NCBI GenBank assembly: GCA_964400105.1 | Contig: CAYNTG010000049.1 | Coordinates: 1 to 15,791, forward strand | Length of the DNA stretch: 15,791 nt | Origin: CAYNTG01 sp964400105 | Lineage (GTDB): Bacteria > UBP14 > UBA6098 | Reading direction: 5' to 3' | In this document: one piece after another, positions 1 to 6,664 of the stretch | How positions within the stretch are numbered: the stretch's first letter is position 1 | Layout: the number at the start of each line of letters is the position of its first letter | Translations under genes and position numbers: made by a program | The notes under the pieces: generated by a model | Database searches by the model: none | What the model was told of the DNA's origin: nothing | The model's input: the letters and a program-made list of their open reading frames with translations, nothing else

Positions 1-13
1 GACCCGCCCCTAC
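1..13 (-). repeat. REP-like GTAG-headed GC-rich motif inside coding sequence (partial)
   Basis: On the minus strand the last 13 bases read GTAGGGGCGGGTC. A GTAG head joined to a G-rich stem arm resembles the left half of REP-type palindromes mobilised by TnpA-REP transposases. The expected complementary arm would lie outside the window, so the palindrome cannot be confirmed. The motif is in frame with the sorting domain and would encode VGAG. Confidence 0.25.
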
Positions 14-910
14 GGGCGCATCGACGGAAATCGTAACCGCCGAATTGAACGGATTCGGACAGGTTGTTATCGAAAGATAACACGGGTGTCGCGTTTCGAT
101 AACACCCAAACTCGAATTGCTGATCTGAAAGCTAACATTGCCGGTTGTGAACATGGAATCCGGCATTCCGCCCGTGGAATCGGTGGGGCCGGTGAACGTT
201 GCGGCCACGCCAAGCTCGGTGCATATCCATGAATATTCGAAAGTTCGCTTTGTCTTGTCAAAGGGAAATAAACCGCCGGCTTGGGAATGGTTCCAGTGAA
301 ATTTTTTGATTCGCAATGCCTCGAATGTCCCGAAGGGCAAAACGATTTGGCCGTAGCCATCGACCGAATGCCATACCGTATCCTGATAATCGTAATTGAT
401 AGTAAAAACTCCATAGACTATCTCTCCCGCGCCGTGCGAAGAATCGACCCAGCTATCGGTGTATTCGACCGGGAAATTGAACATGGGCGAATGGGCTTCG
501 TCGATTATTGAAAGCTCGCCGTCGGTGCTGGATTCGTAAGAACCGTAAAGCCCGAGCGGCGTGACACCGGTCGGTTCCACGCGATAGAAAAGCCAAATCT
601 CTGTATCGGATATATCGGTGACGGCATGGGAATATGGAATGTAATTCGGCGTCATAAAGCATTCGGTAATATGCGGAATGGAGGCCGAATAAGCGATAGC
701 CGTTAAGGTATCGACACGCCCTCCCGCGAATGATGTGAAATTCCACGAAGACGCACCGGGCGCGCCCGGATCGAAGCTCGCATCGTCGATTACGCGGTTG
801 ATGGCGACCGTGCCGACCTCGTAAATCTCCGAATTATAATTTACCGTCGTCTGCGCGAATGCGACGGCGCAAAAAAGAAAGATAAATAAAATGATAGTGC
901 TGTTTTTCAT
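1..910 (-). CDS. Secreted protein with C-terminal sorting-type domain (3' end cut by window edge)
   Basis: A stop-free frame of 303 codons starts at the ATG ending at 910 and runs off the left edge. Residues 1-19 form a signal peptide (KN, then a hydrophobic run ending AVAFA before QTT), so the product is exported. The body is an acidic and aromatic-rich beta-type region without a domain I recognise. Residues 285-290 read PNPFNS, followed by AVTISV. This is the hallmark of FlgD-like/type IX-like C-terminal sorting domains found in FCB and candidate phyla, which link secreted proteins to the cell surface. An AAGGG Shine-Dalgarno lies about 9 bases before the ATG. The gene is divergent from the small ORF at 1204. 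Substrate or function is unknown. Short ORFs on the opposite strand here are shadows. Confidence 0.8.
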   Translation of the reverse strand, partial: MKNSTIILFIFLFCAVAFAQTTVNYNSEIYEVGTVAINRVIDDASFDPGAPGASSWNFTSFAGGRVDTLTAIAYSASIPHITECFMTPNYIPYSHAVTDISDTEIWLFYRVEPTGVTPLGLYGSYESSTDGELSIIDEAHSPMFNFPVEYTDSWVDSSHGAGEIVYGVFTINYDYQDTVWHSVDGYGQIVLPFGTFEALRIKKFHWNHSQAGGLFPFDKTKRTFEYSWICTELGVAATFTGPTDSTGGMPDSMFTTGNVSFQISNSSLGVIETRHPCYLSITTCPNPFNSAVTISVDAPVGAG

Positions 911-941
911 TAGACAATCCCTTCGATAATAGTCTCGTTAT

Positions 942-970
942 AAAATAGCAAATTATAAGGTTCATGGCAA
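942..970 (-). promoter_or_regulatory. Candidate sigma-70-type promoter of the secreted-protein gene
   Basis: On the minus strand TTGCCA (970-965) is followed after 17 bases by TATTTT (947-942). These match the -35 and -10 consensus at 5/6 and 4/6. Transcription would start roughly 25 bases before the ATG at 910. The rest of 911-1203 holds this promoter, a hairpin at 1061-1078 and the opposing promoter at 1142-1170. Confidence 0.45.
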
Positions 971-1060
971 TAAAAATATAATCGGTGCCGGAACGAAAGC
1001 AATCACCTAAATTTCGTCCGTCCCTCGAACCATTGATACTTGCCATTCCCGCGAAGCTTG

Positions 1061-1078
1061 TCCCCGTGAAAACGGGGA
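1061..1078. repeat. Intergenic hairpin with GAAA loop, REP-like
   Basis: TCCCCGT and ACGGGGA form a perfect 7-base-pair stem around a GAAA tetraloop. Just upstream, at about 1044-1060, is CATTCCCGCGAAGCTTG, of the ATTCCCGCG type that heads many dispersed intergenic repeats. No T-tract follows on either strand, so a terminator is unlikely. It sits between two divergent genes, where REP-like elements often occur. Whether it is repeated in this genome cannot be seen from one copy. Confidence 0.4.
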
Positions 1079-1141
1079 AGTGTGAACAACGCTATTATTC
1101 CTAAAACCCATTAATAAATATTCGATTCGGCGATATTCCCC

Positions 1142-1170
1142 TTGACGTTGCCCACGACATGTATTATTAA
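1142..1170 (+). promoter_or_regulatory. Candidate sigma-70-type promoter for the small membrane protein and kdsA
   Basis: TTGACG (1142-1147) is separated by 17 bases from TATTAA (1165-1170), giving 5/6 and 4/6 matches to the -35 and -10 consensus. The predicted start near 1177 leaves a leader of under 30 bases before the ATG at 1204. kdsA follows the small gene after 21 bases, so one transcript probably covers both. Confidence 0.45.
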
Positions 1171-1203
1171 TGTCTAAAGTTATAGCCAAAAACGAGGTAA
1201 ATT

Positions 1204-1428
1204 ATGGTTAAATGGGCAATCATTATCGGTGCGCTTGCGATATTCAATATTCTCGGTTTGTTCTTGGATTTCCCCGCCGAATATCTTTATATTGTTCCTG
1301 CATTGAGTCTCCTGGCGGTCGTGGCCATGTTGTATCGAGTTTATAATAAGACCAGACAGGGCGAGCGCGAAAAATTGGAGAGAGAGCTTTCCGAACTCAG
1401 GAACAAGATCGAAGGAAACGAATCGTAG
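1204..1428 (+). CDS. Small two-helix inner-membrane protein with coiled-coil tail
   Basis: A 74-residue protein of no family I recognise. Residues 5-21 and about 28-46 are hydrophobic and predict two membrane helices with a short acidic loop (DFPAEY). Residues 48-70 are charged with heptad-like leucines (EKLERELSELRNK), so a cytoplasmic coiled coil is likely. A GAGGT Shine-Dalgarno stands 6 bases before the ATG, and codon use resembles the neighbours. It lies 21 bases upstream of kdsA on the same strand and is probably co-transcribed. The context allows a link to envelope assembly, but nothing in the sequence shows a specific role. Confidence 0.72.
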   Translation: MVKWAIIIGALAIFNILGLFLDFPAEYLYIVPALSLLAVVAMLYRVYNKTRQGEREKLERELSELRNKIEGNES

Positions 1429-1449
1429 TCTTTACGGTACTTAATTGAT

Positions 1450-2271
1450 ATGATCGAGATAAAAAAGAAATCGCACGAGGTTCACATTGGGAATATCCCG
1501 CTCGGCGCTGGCAATCGGTGGGCGCTGATCGCCGGACCATGCGCTATCGAGGGCGAGGAAATGGCCATGCGCACCGCCGAAACGATAGCGGAGATCGCGG
1601 CGTCTTTGGATATACCATTTATATTCAAGGGAAGCTACGACAAGGCGAATCGTCTTTCGGGGGAATCGCCGCGTGGAATCGGGATCGAGCATGGCCTCGA
1701 TATTCTCGCTAAGGTTCGTTCCGATGTCGGCGTGCCGACATTGACGGATATTCACGACGCTCCGAGTGCGGACGTCGCGGCAGGAAGCGTCGATTGTTTG
1801 CAGATCCCGGCATTCCTTTGCCGCCAGACCGATATCGTAGCCGCCGCCGCGAGAACCGGCCTTCCGCTGAATATCAAAAAGGGACAATTCCTCGCGCCGG
1901 AGGACATGGCGGTGATTACACAAAAGGCCGTCGATGCAGGGGCAACGGGAGTAACGATCACGGAGCGCGGAACCTCGTTCGGATACCACAATCTGGTCGT
2001 GGATTTTCGTGGGATACCAATTATGGCGCACGCGGGCTGGCCTATCGTTATGGACATCTCTCACTGCCTTCAGCGACCTGGTGGCGATGGAATTACGACT
2101 GGCGGCGATAGGGAATTTACTCCGCACATGGCGCTCGCCGCAATCGCACTGAAGATCGACGCGATCTATATGGAGATCCATCCCGATCCCGAAAACGCGA
2201 TTTCCGACAAAAAAACGCAGTGGCCGCTCGCCCGTGCGAGGGAACTTCTCGAACTCATGAAAAACGGATAA
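1450..2271 (+). CDS. kdsA: 3-deoxy-8-phosphooctulonate synthase (KDO-8-phosphate synthase), metal-dependent class
   Basis: KdsA condenses phosphoenolpyruvate with D-arabinose 5-phosphate to KDO 8-phosphate in the cytoplasm, an early step to the KDO of lipopolysaccharide. The 273-residue protein has the DAHP/KDO8P synthase TIM-barrel signatures: AGPCAIE at 28-34, FKGSYDKANR at 59-68, PAFLCRQTD at 120-128, KKGQFLAP at 143-150 and HPDPENA at 244-250. Cys31, His205, Glu242 and Asp253 have exactly the spacing (174, 37, 11) of the metal ligands Cys11, His185, Glu222 and Asp233 of the Aquifex enzyme as I recall them. The metal-independent E. coli type has Asn in place of this Cys, so this is most likely the metal-dependent class. 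The gene ends 5 bases from the convergent recR stop. Confidence 0.96.
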   Translation: MIEIKKKSHEVHIGNIPLGAGNRWALIAGPCAIEGEEMAMRTAETIAEIAASLDIPFIFKGSYDKANRLSGESPRGIGIEHGLDILAKVRSDVGVPTLTDIHDAPSADVAAGSVDCLQIPAFLCRQTDIVAAAARTGLPLNIKKGQFLAPEDMAVITQKAVDAGATGVTITERGTSFGYHNLVVDFRGIPIMAHAGWPIVMDISHCLQRPGGDGITTGGDREFTPHMALAAIALKIDAIYMEIHPDPENAISDKKTQWPLARARELLELMKNG

Positions 2272-2276
2272 TGCTA

Positions 2277-2879
2277 TTATAGCTGAGGCACGCGGTTCTC
2301 TATCGCTCTGGAGAGCGTAGATTTATCCGCGAATTCTAGGTCGCCGCCCACCGGTAATCCACGCGCTATCCGTGTAACCTCGACGCCGAAAGGCGCAAGA
2401 ATTTTGGCGATGAACATCGCCGTCGTGTCCCCCTCGGTGTTCGGGTTCGTAGCGATAACAACCTCGTCGATATCGCCAGATTTAACTCGCTCCACCAAAG
2501 AATCGATAGTAATCTCTTCGGGGCCTATGCCGGAAAGCGGATCGAGCACACCGCCCAGGACATGATAAAGGCCGCGATAGCTGTTCGTCGCTTCGATAGC
2601 GATGAGGTCGGATACCTCTTCGACGACGCAGATAATCGATCTTTGACGCCTCGGATCGGCGCAGATTTCGCAGGGATCGTTTTCGGTAATCGAATGGCAT
2701 ATGCTGCAGAAATGGACATTTTCCACAAAATCGACCAAAGCCTTAGCTAGAGCCTTCGAGTCCTCCGGTGTTTTATGCAGAAGGTGAAAGGCGATCCTCT
2801 TTGCGCTCCGCCTTCCTATTCCCGGAAGGCGAGAGAACTCGTCGATAAGATTTTCCAGTGTTTTCGGTATTCCTGACAT
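2277..2879 (-). CDS. recR: Recombination mediator protein RecR
   Basis: RecR works with RecO (and RecF) to load RecA onto SSB-coated single-stranded DNA in gap repair and recombination. The 200-residue protein has the full family layout. A helix-hairpin-helix region lies at about 10-30 (RLPGIGRRSAKRIAFHLL). A four-cysteine zinc site uses Cys58, Cys61, Cys70 and Cys73. A Toprim domain spans about 81-176, and the family signature GLPVGGDLEFAD is at 174-185. Length is typical. The ATG lies 15 bases after the pilQ stop with only a weak AAGG upstream, so recR looks like the last gene of the pil operon and may depend on pilQ translation. It converges on kdsA with no visible terminator between them. 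Confidence 0.97.
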   Translation of the reverse strand: MSGIPKTLENLIDEFSRLPGIGRRSAKRIAFHLLHKTPEDSKALAKALVDFVENVHFCSICHSITENDPCEICADPRRQRSIICVVEEVSDLIAIEATNSYRGLYHVLGGVLDPLSGIGPEEITIDSLVERVKSGDIDEVVIATNPNTEGDTTAMFIAKILAPFGVEVTRIARGLPVGGDLEFADKSTLSRAIENRVPQL

Positions 2880-2894
2880 TTATATCGAAGAACC

Positions 2895-4235
2895 TTAGTT
2901 GACGATTACATGAGGCGTAATAATTATAACCAATTCGCTTTCGTTTTTTTGTTCCTGCTCAAATCTGAAAAGCCTGCCGATAAGTGGCAGGTCCTTTAAA
3001 ATCGGAACTCCACGCATCAGTTCTTTGCTATCTTGTGTGGTGAGTCCACCAATAATAAGCGCGCCATTATCATCGACGATAACGTTCGTCCTTGCCCACC
3101 TTGAAATGATACTATATCCTGCTGATGACGGAGAGTATGAATTCCTCTCGATATAAAGCTCCATCGATACCCTTCCGAGGCTCGTTATATGCGGCCTTAC
3201 TTTTAGGCTGACGCCCACATCGAAGAATGTTGTTACAACATTGCCGGATTCGTCGATAGTATTAATCGGTATCTTAACACCGGATAAAATCTCGGCCTCC
3301 TGGTTGTCGAGTGTAACGATTTCCGGGTTATCGACGATCCTTCCACGGTTGTTGGATGTCAACGCTGCGATCTGCGCTCCGATATCATAATCTCCAGAAA
3401 CGATTCCCCAACTGAATGCACCGAGTTGATCGGTGATGCCAATATCCTGAGCGCGGACACCGAGGCTGACGTATTGGTCGTTTGGCGGGATATTGCCGGT
3501 TCGGCCTTGAGTTGCGATCCCCTGTGAAACCCCGGCGCTAATCTCCCATGCGACACCCAACTCGTCGATCAGCTCCTTATCGACATTGAGAATCTTCGCC
3601 GAGACGCGGATCTGCGGCGTCTCTATATCGAGAACATCTATAAGTTCTTCAATCCGATCATGGATTTCCGGGATATCGTTAACGATGATGGAGTTCGTTC
3701 TTCCATCGACCACGAGTTTGCCACGGTCCGTCAATGCACCACTTAAAACACTTTGCATCGCGTTCGCATCGGCGTAGCTTATCGAAAATATTCTTGTGGT
3801 TCTTGGGATAAACGTCTGTTTTTCATACTGATAATCCCTTTCGTCGAGGATATCGCGACGGTAATCGTCGAGCCTCATCGCGCGGAAGGTGTTGCCCTCC
3901 TTAATAAGCGTCAAGCTGAAGGTGTTCATGATGCTTTGGAATGCAGTAGCCCATGTTACGTTGCGGAGCTTGAGATCGACGGTGCCTTTGATCCGGTTAT
4001 CGACTATGATATTAATACCGCCGGTTTCAGCAAAAAAATTCACGACAGCTTTAATATCTGCGGATTGAAAAATAAGCTTTGGGAATACAAGATCGCCCTT
4101 TGCGGAGACCTCGTTGGCGTTAGTAACACCCTCCTCGAGTTTTTTCAAAAAGGAATAACCGGAACCGGCGTCTTGCGCTATCGACCAATTAATCGTCGAA
4201 AGGATTATTACAAGAAATATACATAGCTTCTTCAT
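2895..4235 (-). CDS. pilQ: Type IV pilus secretin PilQ (short form)
   Basis: PilQ forms the outer-membrane ring through which type IV pili, or incoming DNA in competent cells, pass. From the ATG at 4235 it has 446 residues. A signal peptide covers about 1-20 (cut before QDAGSG). An STN/N0 domain lies at about 50-115, a secretin N1 domain at about 145-210, and the secretin beta-barrel domain fills the C-terminal half with the typical VPILKDLPLIGRLF near 410-423. It ends in ITPHVIVN. It is much shorter than proteobacterial PilQ because the N-terminal AMIN region is absent and is found upstream instead (4737-5235). The ATG overlaps the TGA of the PilP-like frame by one base (TGATG). A TTG three bases earlier is a possible start, but ATG is preferred. 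Confidence 0.93.
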   Translation of the reverse strand: MKKLCIFLVIILSTINWSIAQDAGSGYSFLKKLEEGVTNANEVSAKGDLVFPKLIFQSADIKAVVNFFAETGGINIIVDNRIKGTVDLKLRNVTWATAFQSIMNTFSLTLIKEGNTFRAMRLDDYRRDILDERDYQYEKQTFIPRTTRIFSISYADANAMQSVLSGALTDRGKLVVDGRTNSIIVNDIPEIHDRIEELIDVLDIETPQIRVSAKILNVDKELIDELGVAWEISAGVSQGIATQGRTGNIPPNDQYVSLGVRAQDIGITDQLGAFSWGIVSGDYDIGAQIAALTSNNRGRIVDNPEIVTLDNQEAEILSGVKIPINTIDESGNVVTTFFDVGVSLKVRPHITSLGRVSMELYIERNSYSPSSAGYSIISRWARTNVIVDDNGALIIGGLTTQDSKELMRGVPILKDLPLIGRLFRFEQEQKNESELVIIITPHVIVN

Positions 4236-4636
4236 CAATTTGACACCTCCTTGGACAGTTCGAGGGTAACCTGCCTTATTATACCGAACTCCTCGATATC
4301 GAATGTTATTGTAGTATCGGACACCGATGATACGAGTCCCCCCTTGATACTATCCCCAACACCGAGTATGTAACCCCACCCTCTGGCATCCTGGAGCACA
4401 GCCAACTCGCTACTCTTCTCACCCGTTACGATACCCACAAAATTAAGATCCTCTACTATCGGGAAAGCCTCTTCTCCGAGAGTAGATTCCGTAGCCGGTT
4501 TTGCTACAATAAACGGGTCTGGATTATCCCACCCGCGATATACGACCAATGGCCGGACATAGGTCGTTCCCTTTCCCGTGGAGTCTCCGGCAATAAATGC
4601 CGTTTGAAATTCGGGTTCATACGAAGGTTTCTCTTC
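4235..4636 (-). CDS. PilP-like pilus assembly lipoprotein domain (5' end lost in the scaffold gap)
   Basis: 133 codons are visible and open into the N run. PilP links the PilN/PilO inner-membrane platform to the PilQ secretin. The protein shows the RDPF-like motif of the family as NPDPFIVAK, then a compact beta domain (FVGIVTGEKSSELAVLQD, GWGYILGVGDSIKGG, GIIRQVTLELSKE) matching PilP's HR-like fold. A frame starting at the TTG at 4549 would cut off in-frame residues that clearly continue upstream (YEPEFQTAFIAGD, TTYVRP), so the real start is in or beyond the gap. It may be the C-terminal half of the AMIN protein at 4737-5235; in-frame fusion needs a true gap length of 3n+2 bases. No lipobox can be seen because the N-terminus is missing. 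Confidence 0.8.
   Translation of the reverse strand, partial: EEKPSYEPEFQTAFIAGDSTGKGTTYVRPLVVYRGWDNPDPFIVAKPATESTLGEEAFPIVEDLNFVGIVTGEKSSELAVLQDARGWGYILGVGDSIKGGLVSSVSDTTITFDIEEFGIIRQVTLELSKEVSN
4245..4250 (-). promoter_or_regulatory. Strong Shine-Dalgarno of pilQ
   Basis: GGAGGT on the minus strand stands 9 bases before ATG (4235) and 6 bases before TTG (4238). It is the strongest ribosome-binding site in this operon and lies inside the end of the PilP-like frame. It fits high independent translation of the secretin, which is needed as a multimer. Confidence 0.6.
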
Positions 4637-4736
4637 NNNNNNNNNNNNNNNNNNNNNNNNNNNNNNNNNNNNNNNNNNNNNNNNNNNNNNNNNNNNNNNN
4701 NNNNNNNNNNNNNNNNNNNNNNNNNNNNNNNNNNNN
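4637..4736. other. Scaffold gap of exactly 100 N
   Basis: 100 ambiguous bases separate the AMIN and PilP-like frames. The round number suggests a placeholder of unknown true length. Flanking codons encode a Glu/Pro/Lys/Ala-rich linker (VETEKVSAEP on one side, EEKPSYEPE on the other). A repetitive low-complexity linker is a plausible reason why assembly broke here. Confidence 0.95.
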
Positions 4737-5235
4737 CCGGTTCGGCGGATACCTTTTCGGTCTCGACTTTTTGAGGAGCGGCATGTTCCGTTTTGGCGGC
4801 TTTAGTAAGTGTTTCCTGACCTATAGACCAAATCTCGAATTCGGGATAGCCCGGCGTCGGAATAAGAATTTTACCGGAACGCGGACTATCCTCTGTTTTA
4901 ACTTCCCCGACCGGTTCGGCGAGAACGAGCACGATACGTGTTATAGGATTAGGTTTGCCTTGAAACTGAGCGGAACGCACCTCGACGACCACCCCGGGCG
5001 GAAGCGGTGGAAGATCGGTGTCTTTTAATCTATGCACACCCCCGATTAGATCGATCACGAGCCTATCCGGGTTCTCGAATTTCACCGTTCTGATCTCTGC
5101 GGGGCCGGAGGTTATCGCCTCGGTAACGGTATAATCGCCGTCGAGATAAAGCTTTAAGCCAACAACATCGTATTCTGCCGCTGCTAAAGTGCATAGAATA
5201 AGTATCGGCAATATTATGAATTTCGTTTTCATCAT
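4737..5235 (-). CDS. AMIN-domain periplasmic protein of the pilus operon (3' end lost in the scaffold gap)
   Basis: From ATG-ATG at 5235 the visible 166 residues begin with a signal peptide (MMKTKFIILPILILCTLAAA). An AMIN domain follows at about 22-120, with the typical RTVKFENPDRLVIDLIGG core, EVRSAQFQGKPNPITRIVLVLAEPV, and then a Pro/Glu-rich linker. AMIN domains in canonical PilQ bind peptidoglycan and hold the secretin in the cell wall; here the domain is encoded apart from pilQ. An upstream TTG at 5262 would overlap pilO by 20 bases and put extra residues before the signal peptide, so the ATG is preferred. Upstream is pilO (TGA 7 bases away). It is either a separate gene or the N-terminal half of an AMIN-PilP fusion. 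Confidence 0.82.
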
Positions 5236-5242
5236 ATTATCA

Positions 5243-5944
5243 TCATTCCATAGATGGAACAATCCCTCCCGAAACTCCGCTTAAAGCGTCGCTTTCCGTT
5301 GCACGCGGTCTTGGTTTGCTCGATGGTTTGGATATTCCCTTGCCTCCAGATGTTCCCAGATTATCTGTAATTATTGTGGGTGGCTCGAGTCTCTCGGTTG
5401 TTGGAATATGATATGAACTAATAGTAAAATCGGCTATAACCGTTGCTCTGCCAGACGAACTCTTTTTAAGTGAAACATTCTTCGCGGTCGCAATAAACTT
5501 AAGGTTCGCGATCGCTTCGAGGATGCTCCCAAGCTCGTGATATTTACCAACAAGCTGCACCTTATACGGGTTGGTGTAGAAGTAGTTCGACATCTCGGAA
5601 GGATTGACGTCGATCTTTTTAACCTTGACATTATTCTCCCTCGCCGAGATGTTCAATTTATTGACAAAATCCGCGACATTCCTATCGGAGGGCATAAGCT
5701 CTTCGAGAAGTTTATAGCGGATAAAGAGCTTTTCTACCTCCTTTTTCAACTGTGGGAGTTTGGCTGCCGAGAGCTTTATATTCGATAGTTTCAGATTAAG
5801 CTGCTCCAATGCCTGGCGCTTTTCATCGATAATCTCCTTGTTCGGGGAATAAACCTGCGTGAACCATAGAACACCGATAATCAAGAAAATAAGTAGCCCA
5901 CCGCCGATCTTTTGCACCTTATGGTTTCTTATATCAAAACTCAA
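5243..5944 (-). CDS. pilO: Type IV pilus inner-membrane platform protein PilO
   Basis: PilO pairs with PilN in the inner membrane to align the pilus machine. The 233-residue protein has a short cytoplasmic N-terminus and one membrane helix at about 14-32 (GGGLLIFLIIGVLWFTQVY). A coiled coil covers about 37-85, and a ferredoxin-like periplasmic domain about 88-180 (VADFVNKLNISARENNVKV; YKVQLVGKYHELGSILEAI). The last 45 or so residues are a Ser/Pro/Gly-rich, probably disordered tail. The start is a TTG that overlaps the pilN TGA (ATTGAG) with AAGGA 8-9 bases upstream; the next in-frame start candidate is a GTG at codon 9. Translational coupling to pilN is therefore likely. Confidence 0.88.
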   Translation of the reverse strand: MSFDIRNHKVQKIGGGLLIFLIIGVLWFTQVYSPNKEIIDEKRQALEQLNLKLSNIKLSAAKLPQLKKEVEKLFIRYKLLEELMPSDRNVADFVNKLNISARENNVKVKKIDVNPSEMSNYFYTNPYKVQLVGKYHELGSILEAIANLKFIATAKNVSLKKSSSGRATVIADFTISSYHIPTTERLEPPTIITDNLGTSGGKGISKPSSKPRPRATESDALSGVSGGIVPSME

Positions 5945-6663
5945 TTGGAGGGTCCTTCGGGTTTGATATTCTTCACGGCATCGAGTGTTCTTTCCTGCTC
6001 GACAGCGAGAGCTTCTCTGCCCAATGGAACGACTTTCGCGGAAACGGACGGTTCCTTTACCTCATCCTCGATATCATCTTCGACGAATGCTCCGGCATAT
6101 TTCCCGGCGGAAGTCACAACGAGTTTGGTAGAAAGATCGAAACCAAATTGAGTTACTCCCTCGGCGGTTGAACTTTTCTCGCGAATAAAATTCAGTTTAA
6201 CGTCATCCGTATATGTCGAATGAATCAACCCGACGATGAAATTAGCTACGCCCTTAAGGTTATAGCTCGTGCCTTTGATCGTAACTATTTTCTCGACCTC
6301 GGTGAACTGATCGATCCATAAGAACTCCGGTATTAAGCCCCCAAATTCCTCAAAAATCTTAACCCAAAACGGTCTTTCTAACTCGAGGGATTGAATCGCC
6401 GAGATTCGCATTTGAATTTTATCTTTAAGCTCTTGAACCTGCTCGATCATCTTGACTTGCTGACTGTATCGCTGAATCTCCGCTTCCACTCTGGAGATCT
6501 CGGCTTGAAGCGTCTCGATCTCGGTTTGCTGTTGTATTGTCTGGAACCACAACACTCCAATGGCGACGATAAAACATACAAAAACATACAAAAAATACTT
6601 GTCGAAGAAGGGGACCCTCTTCTTTTTTCTTAATTCTCGTGGGAGTAGGTTGACCTTAATCAT
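5941..6663 (-). CDS. pilN: Type IV pilus inner-membrane platform protein PilN
   Basis: PilN bridges cytoplasmic PilM and periplasmic PilO. The 240-residue protein opens with MIKVNLLPRELR, the conserved INLLP-type peptide that docks into PilM. One membrane helix lies at about 24-42 (YFLYVFVCFIVAIGVLWF), then a coiled coil at about 44-90, and a ferredoxin-like fold at about 100-185 (WIDQFTEVEKIVTIKG; NLKGVANFIVGL). An acidic C-terminal extension of about 45 residues goes beyond the usual fold. The ATG is one base after the pilM TGA with GAGGG 9 bases upstream. It overlaps the pilO start by 4 bases. Confidence 0.92.
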   Translation of the reverse strand: MIKVNLLPRELRKKKRVPFFDKYFLYVFVCFIVAIGVLWFQTIQQQTEIETLQAEISRVEAEIQRYSQQVKMIEQVQELKDKIQMRISAIQSLELERPFWVKIFEEFGGLIPEFLWIDQFTEVEKIVTIKGTSYNLKGVANFIVGLIHSTYTDDVKLNFIREKSSTAEGVTQFGFDLSTKLVVTSAGKYAGAFVEDDIEDEVKEPSVSAKVVPLGREALAVEQERTLDAVKNIKPEGPSN

Positions 6664-6664
6664 A

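Noticed and set aside
1441..2181. 246-codon minus-strand frame over kdsA
   Set aside because: It is antisense to an unambiguous kdsA and its translation is Arg/His/Cys-rich with no family features: a shadow frame of a GC-rich gene.
4504..4636. Continuation of the AMIN frame past the gap (KRNLRMNPNFKRH...)
   Set aside because: It arises only from assuming the 100 N are real length; the PilP frame is open here and encodes sensible protein, so the AMIN continuation is an artefact.
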